From Pseudomonas fragi (GTDB lineage Bacteria > Pseudomonadota > Gammaproteobacteria > Pseudomonadales > Pseudomonadaceae), in the NCBI RefSeq assembly GCF_900105835.1, contig NZ_LT629783.1, forward strand, positions 248,001-312,000: a DNA stretch of 64,000 nucleotides. The letters run 5' to 3'. Positions 62,566 to 64,000 of the stretch are shown piece after piece (the stretch's first letter is position 1; every line of letters starts with the position of its first letter). The notes under the pieces are model-generated. The model searched no databases and had not been told where the DNA came from. It saw only the letters and a program-made list of their open reading frames with translations. The translations under genes were made by a program, and so were the position numbers.

Positions 62566-64000
62566 ATGGAAATCAAGGTCAACTTTCTCGACAACCTCCG
62601 ACTTGAAGCCAAGTTCGATGACTTCACCGTGGTTGCCGATCAGCCCATCCGCTACAAGGGCGATGGTTCGGCTCCTGGTCCGTTCGATTACTTTCTGGCG
62701 TCGTCGGCGCTGTGCGCGGCCTACTTTGTGAAGTTGTACTGCTCGACGCGCAATATTCCTACCGAGAATATTCGCCTGTCGCAGAACAATATTGTCGACC
62801 CCGAAAACCGCTACAACCAGATTTTCAAGATTCAGGTCGAGTTGCCTGCGGATATTTCCGAGAAGGACCGCCAGGGCATTCTGCGCTCCATCGATCGCTG
62901 TACGGTGAAGAAGGTGGTGCAGGCCGGCCCCGAGTTTGTCATTGAAGAGGTGGAGAACCTCGACGCCGATGCCCAGGCCCTGTTGATGCCGGCATCCGGT
63001 TCAGAAGGCGGTACCTTTATCGCCGGCAAAGACCTGCCACTGGAGCAGACCATCGCCAATATGTCGGCCATTCTGGCTGGCCTGGGGATGAAGATCGAAA
63101 TCGCTTCGTGGCGCAATATCGTGCCCAATGTGTGGTCGCTGCATATCCGCGATGCGCAGTCGCCGATGTGCTTCACCAACGGCAAGGGCGCGACCAAGGA
63201 GGGCGCCCTGGCGTCGGCGTTGGGCGAGTTTATCGAGCGCCTGAACTGCAACTTCTTCTACAACGATCAGTTCTGGGGCGAAGAGATTGCCAATGCCGAG
63301 TTTGTCCATTACCCGGACGAGCGCTGGTTCCAGCCGGGGCCCAACGACGAGCTGCCGGGCGAGATTCTCGACCCGTACTGCCTCAAGGCGTTTAACCGCG
63401 AAGGTGAGTTGCGCGGCTCCCATCTGATCGATACCAATTCGGGTAATGAAGCGCGCGGTATCTGTTCGCTGCCTTTCGTGCGCCAGTCGGATGGCGAGGT
63501 GGTGTATTTCCCCTCCAATCTGATCGAGAACCTGTTCCTGAGCAACGGCATGAGCGCGGGCAATACCCTGGCCGAAGCCCAGGTGCAGTGCCTGTCGGAG
63601 ATTTTCGAGCGGGCGGTCAAGCGTGAAATCATCGAGGGTGAATTCGCCCTGCCGGATGTGCCGCAGGCCGTGCTGGCCAGGTACCCGTCGATTCTGGCCG
63701 GGATCCAGGCGCTGGAAGAGCAGGGCTTCCCGGTGCTGGTCAAGGATGCCTCCTTGGGCGGCGAGTTCCCGGTGATGTGCGTGACCTTGATGAACCCGCG
63801 CACCGGTGGTGTGTTTGCGTCGTTCGGTGCCCACCCGAGCCTGGAAGTGGCGCTGGAGCGCAGCCTCACCGAGTTGCTGCAGGGGCGCAGTTTTGAAGGG
63901 CTTAACGATCTGCCGCAGCCGACCTTTGAAGGGCAGGCGGTGACCGAGCCGAACAATTTCGTCGAGCACTTTATCGATTCCAGCGGTGTGGTGTCCTGGC
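62566..64000 (+). CDS. ycaO: OsmC-like/YcaO domain protein, cut by window end
   Basis: At least 478 residues; no stop before the window ends. Residues 1-140 are an OsmC-like domain: GDGSAPGPFDYFLASSALCA near residue 35, and the second Cys in SIDRCTVKKV near residue 110. From about residue 145 (GTFIAGKDLPLEQTIANMSA) it follows E. coli YcaO from its very start: NVWSLHIRDA, TNGKGATKEGALASALGEFI, SGNEARGICSLPF, SNGMSAGNTLAEAQVQ, and SLGGEFPVMCVTLMNP, the ATP-grasp-like YcaO core. E. coli YcaO lacks the OsmC part and acts with RimO in ribosomal S12 methylthiolation. The ATG at 62566 lacks a strong ribosome site. Confidence 0.92.
   Translation, partial: MEIKVNFLDNLRLEAKFDDFTVVADQPIRYKGDGSAPGPFDYFLASSALCAAYFVKLYCSTRNIPTENIRLSQNNIVDPENRYNQIFKIQVELPADISEKDRQGILRSIDRCTVKKVVQAGPEFVIEEVENLDADAQALLMPASGSEGGTFIAGKDLPLEQTIANMSAILAGLGMKIEIASWRNIVPNVWSLHIRDAQSPMCFTNGKGATKEGALASALGEFIERLNCNFFYNDQFWGEEIANAEFVHYPDERWFQPGPNDELPGEILDPYCLKAFNREGELRGSHLIDTNSGNEARGICSLPFVRQSDGEVVYFPSNLIENLFLSNGMSAGNTLAEAQVQCLSEIFERAVKREIIEGEFALPDVPQAVLARYPSILAGIQALEEQGFPVLVKDASLGGEFPVMCVTLMNPRTGGVFASFGAHPSLEVALERSLTELLQGRSFEGLNDLPQPTFEGQAVTEPNNFVEHFIDSSGVVSW

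Noticed and set aside
62107..62731. Overlapping plus-strand open frames across the 124-bp repeats
   Set aside because: The repeat period is not a multiple of three, and the same peptide start recurs only because the DNA repeats. They are not genes.

Overview
The window reads as chromosomal DNA of a fluorescent-group Pseudomonas. The codon use is GC-rich, with many dispersed REP elements of the 'GTGGGAGCGGGCTTGCTCGCGA' type. Gene neighbourhoods typical of the genus are metZ, fadH, a D-lysine (amaD/dpkA) cluster and a sha-type Na+/H+ antiporter operon with fused A/B subunits. The assignment rests on recognition, not on a database search.

Layout. 1-3.4 kb: end of metZ, an SDR gene, a tRNA-Val/Asp/Asp operon with promoter and terminator, a DUF2242 lipoprotein and a 28-residue acidic protein. 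3.4-7.9 kb: AraC regulator, a nitrilase-fold protein lacking its catalytic cysteine, and divergent fadH. 8-14.4 kb: RpiR regulator, amino-acid ABC transporter and AmaD-like oxidase, divergent from a DpkA-like reductase; this is a D-lysine catabolic module. 14.5-16.5 kb: AraC regulator plus a membrane protein with a degenerate GGDEF domain. 16.6-23.5 kb: a Pho box followed by a TonB-dependent receptor, a beta-propeller phytase and a private ExbB-ExbD-TonB set, which together look like a phosphate-starvation system for phytate scavenging. 23.6-31.4 kb: DASS transporter and the sha antiporter operon. 31.5-33.1 kb: EamA exporter divergent from an XRE-cupin regulator.

33.3-37.4 kb is an accessory patch. 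It starts at tRNA-Cys and ends near a decayed copy of the tRNA-Cys 3' end. It holds a dead phage-type adenine methylase, a small hypothetical protein, a DJ-1/PfpI protein, a nucleotidyltransferase remnant and Cho endonuclease. Next (37.5-40.1 kb) is an unusual gene: a Tat-type signal joined to a phage-tailspike-like head region and a long beta-helix.

41-61.3 kb is a Wzx/Wzy exopolysaccharide locus, all on the minus strand. It combines Wza/Wzb/Wzc and WcaJ with a yjbEFGH-like secretion module, two atypical winged-helix regulators, a VanZ-like gene with an in-frame stop, and an AT-rich sugar cassette (Wzx, pyruvyl transferase, Wzy, GT4, WecG-type transferase, WecB, and a divergent MurB paralogue). 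A JUMPstart/ops element on the minus strand ahead of wecB predicts RfaH control. The window closes with a 124-bp tandem satellite and a YcaO protein fused to an OsmC-like domain.

The least ordinary systems are the Pho-boxed phytate operon, the Tat-tailspike beta-helix protein beside an EPS locus, and the EPS locus itself with its MurB paralogue and ops element.
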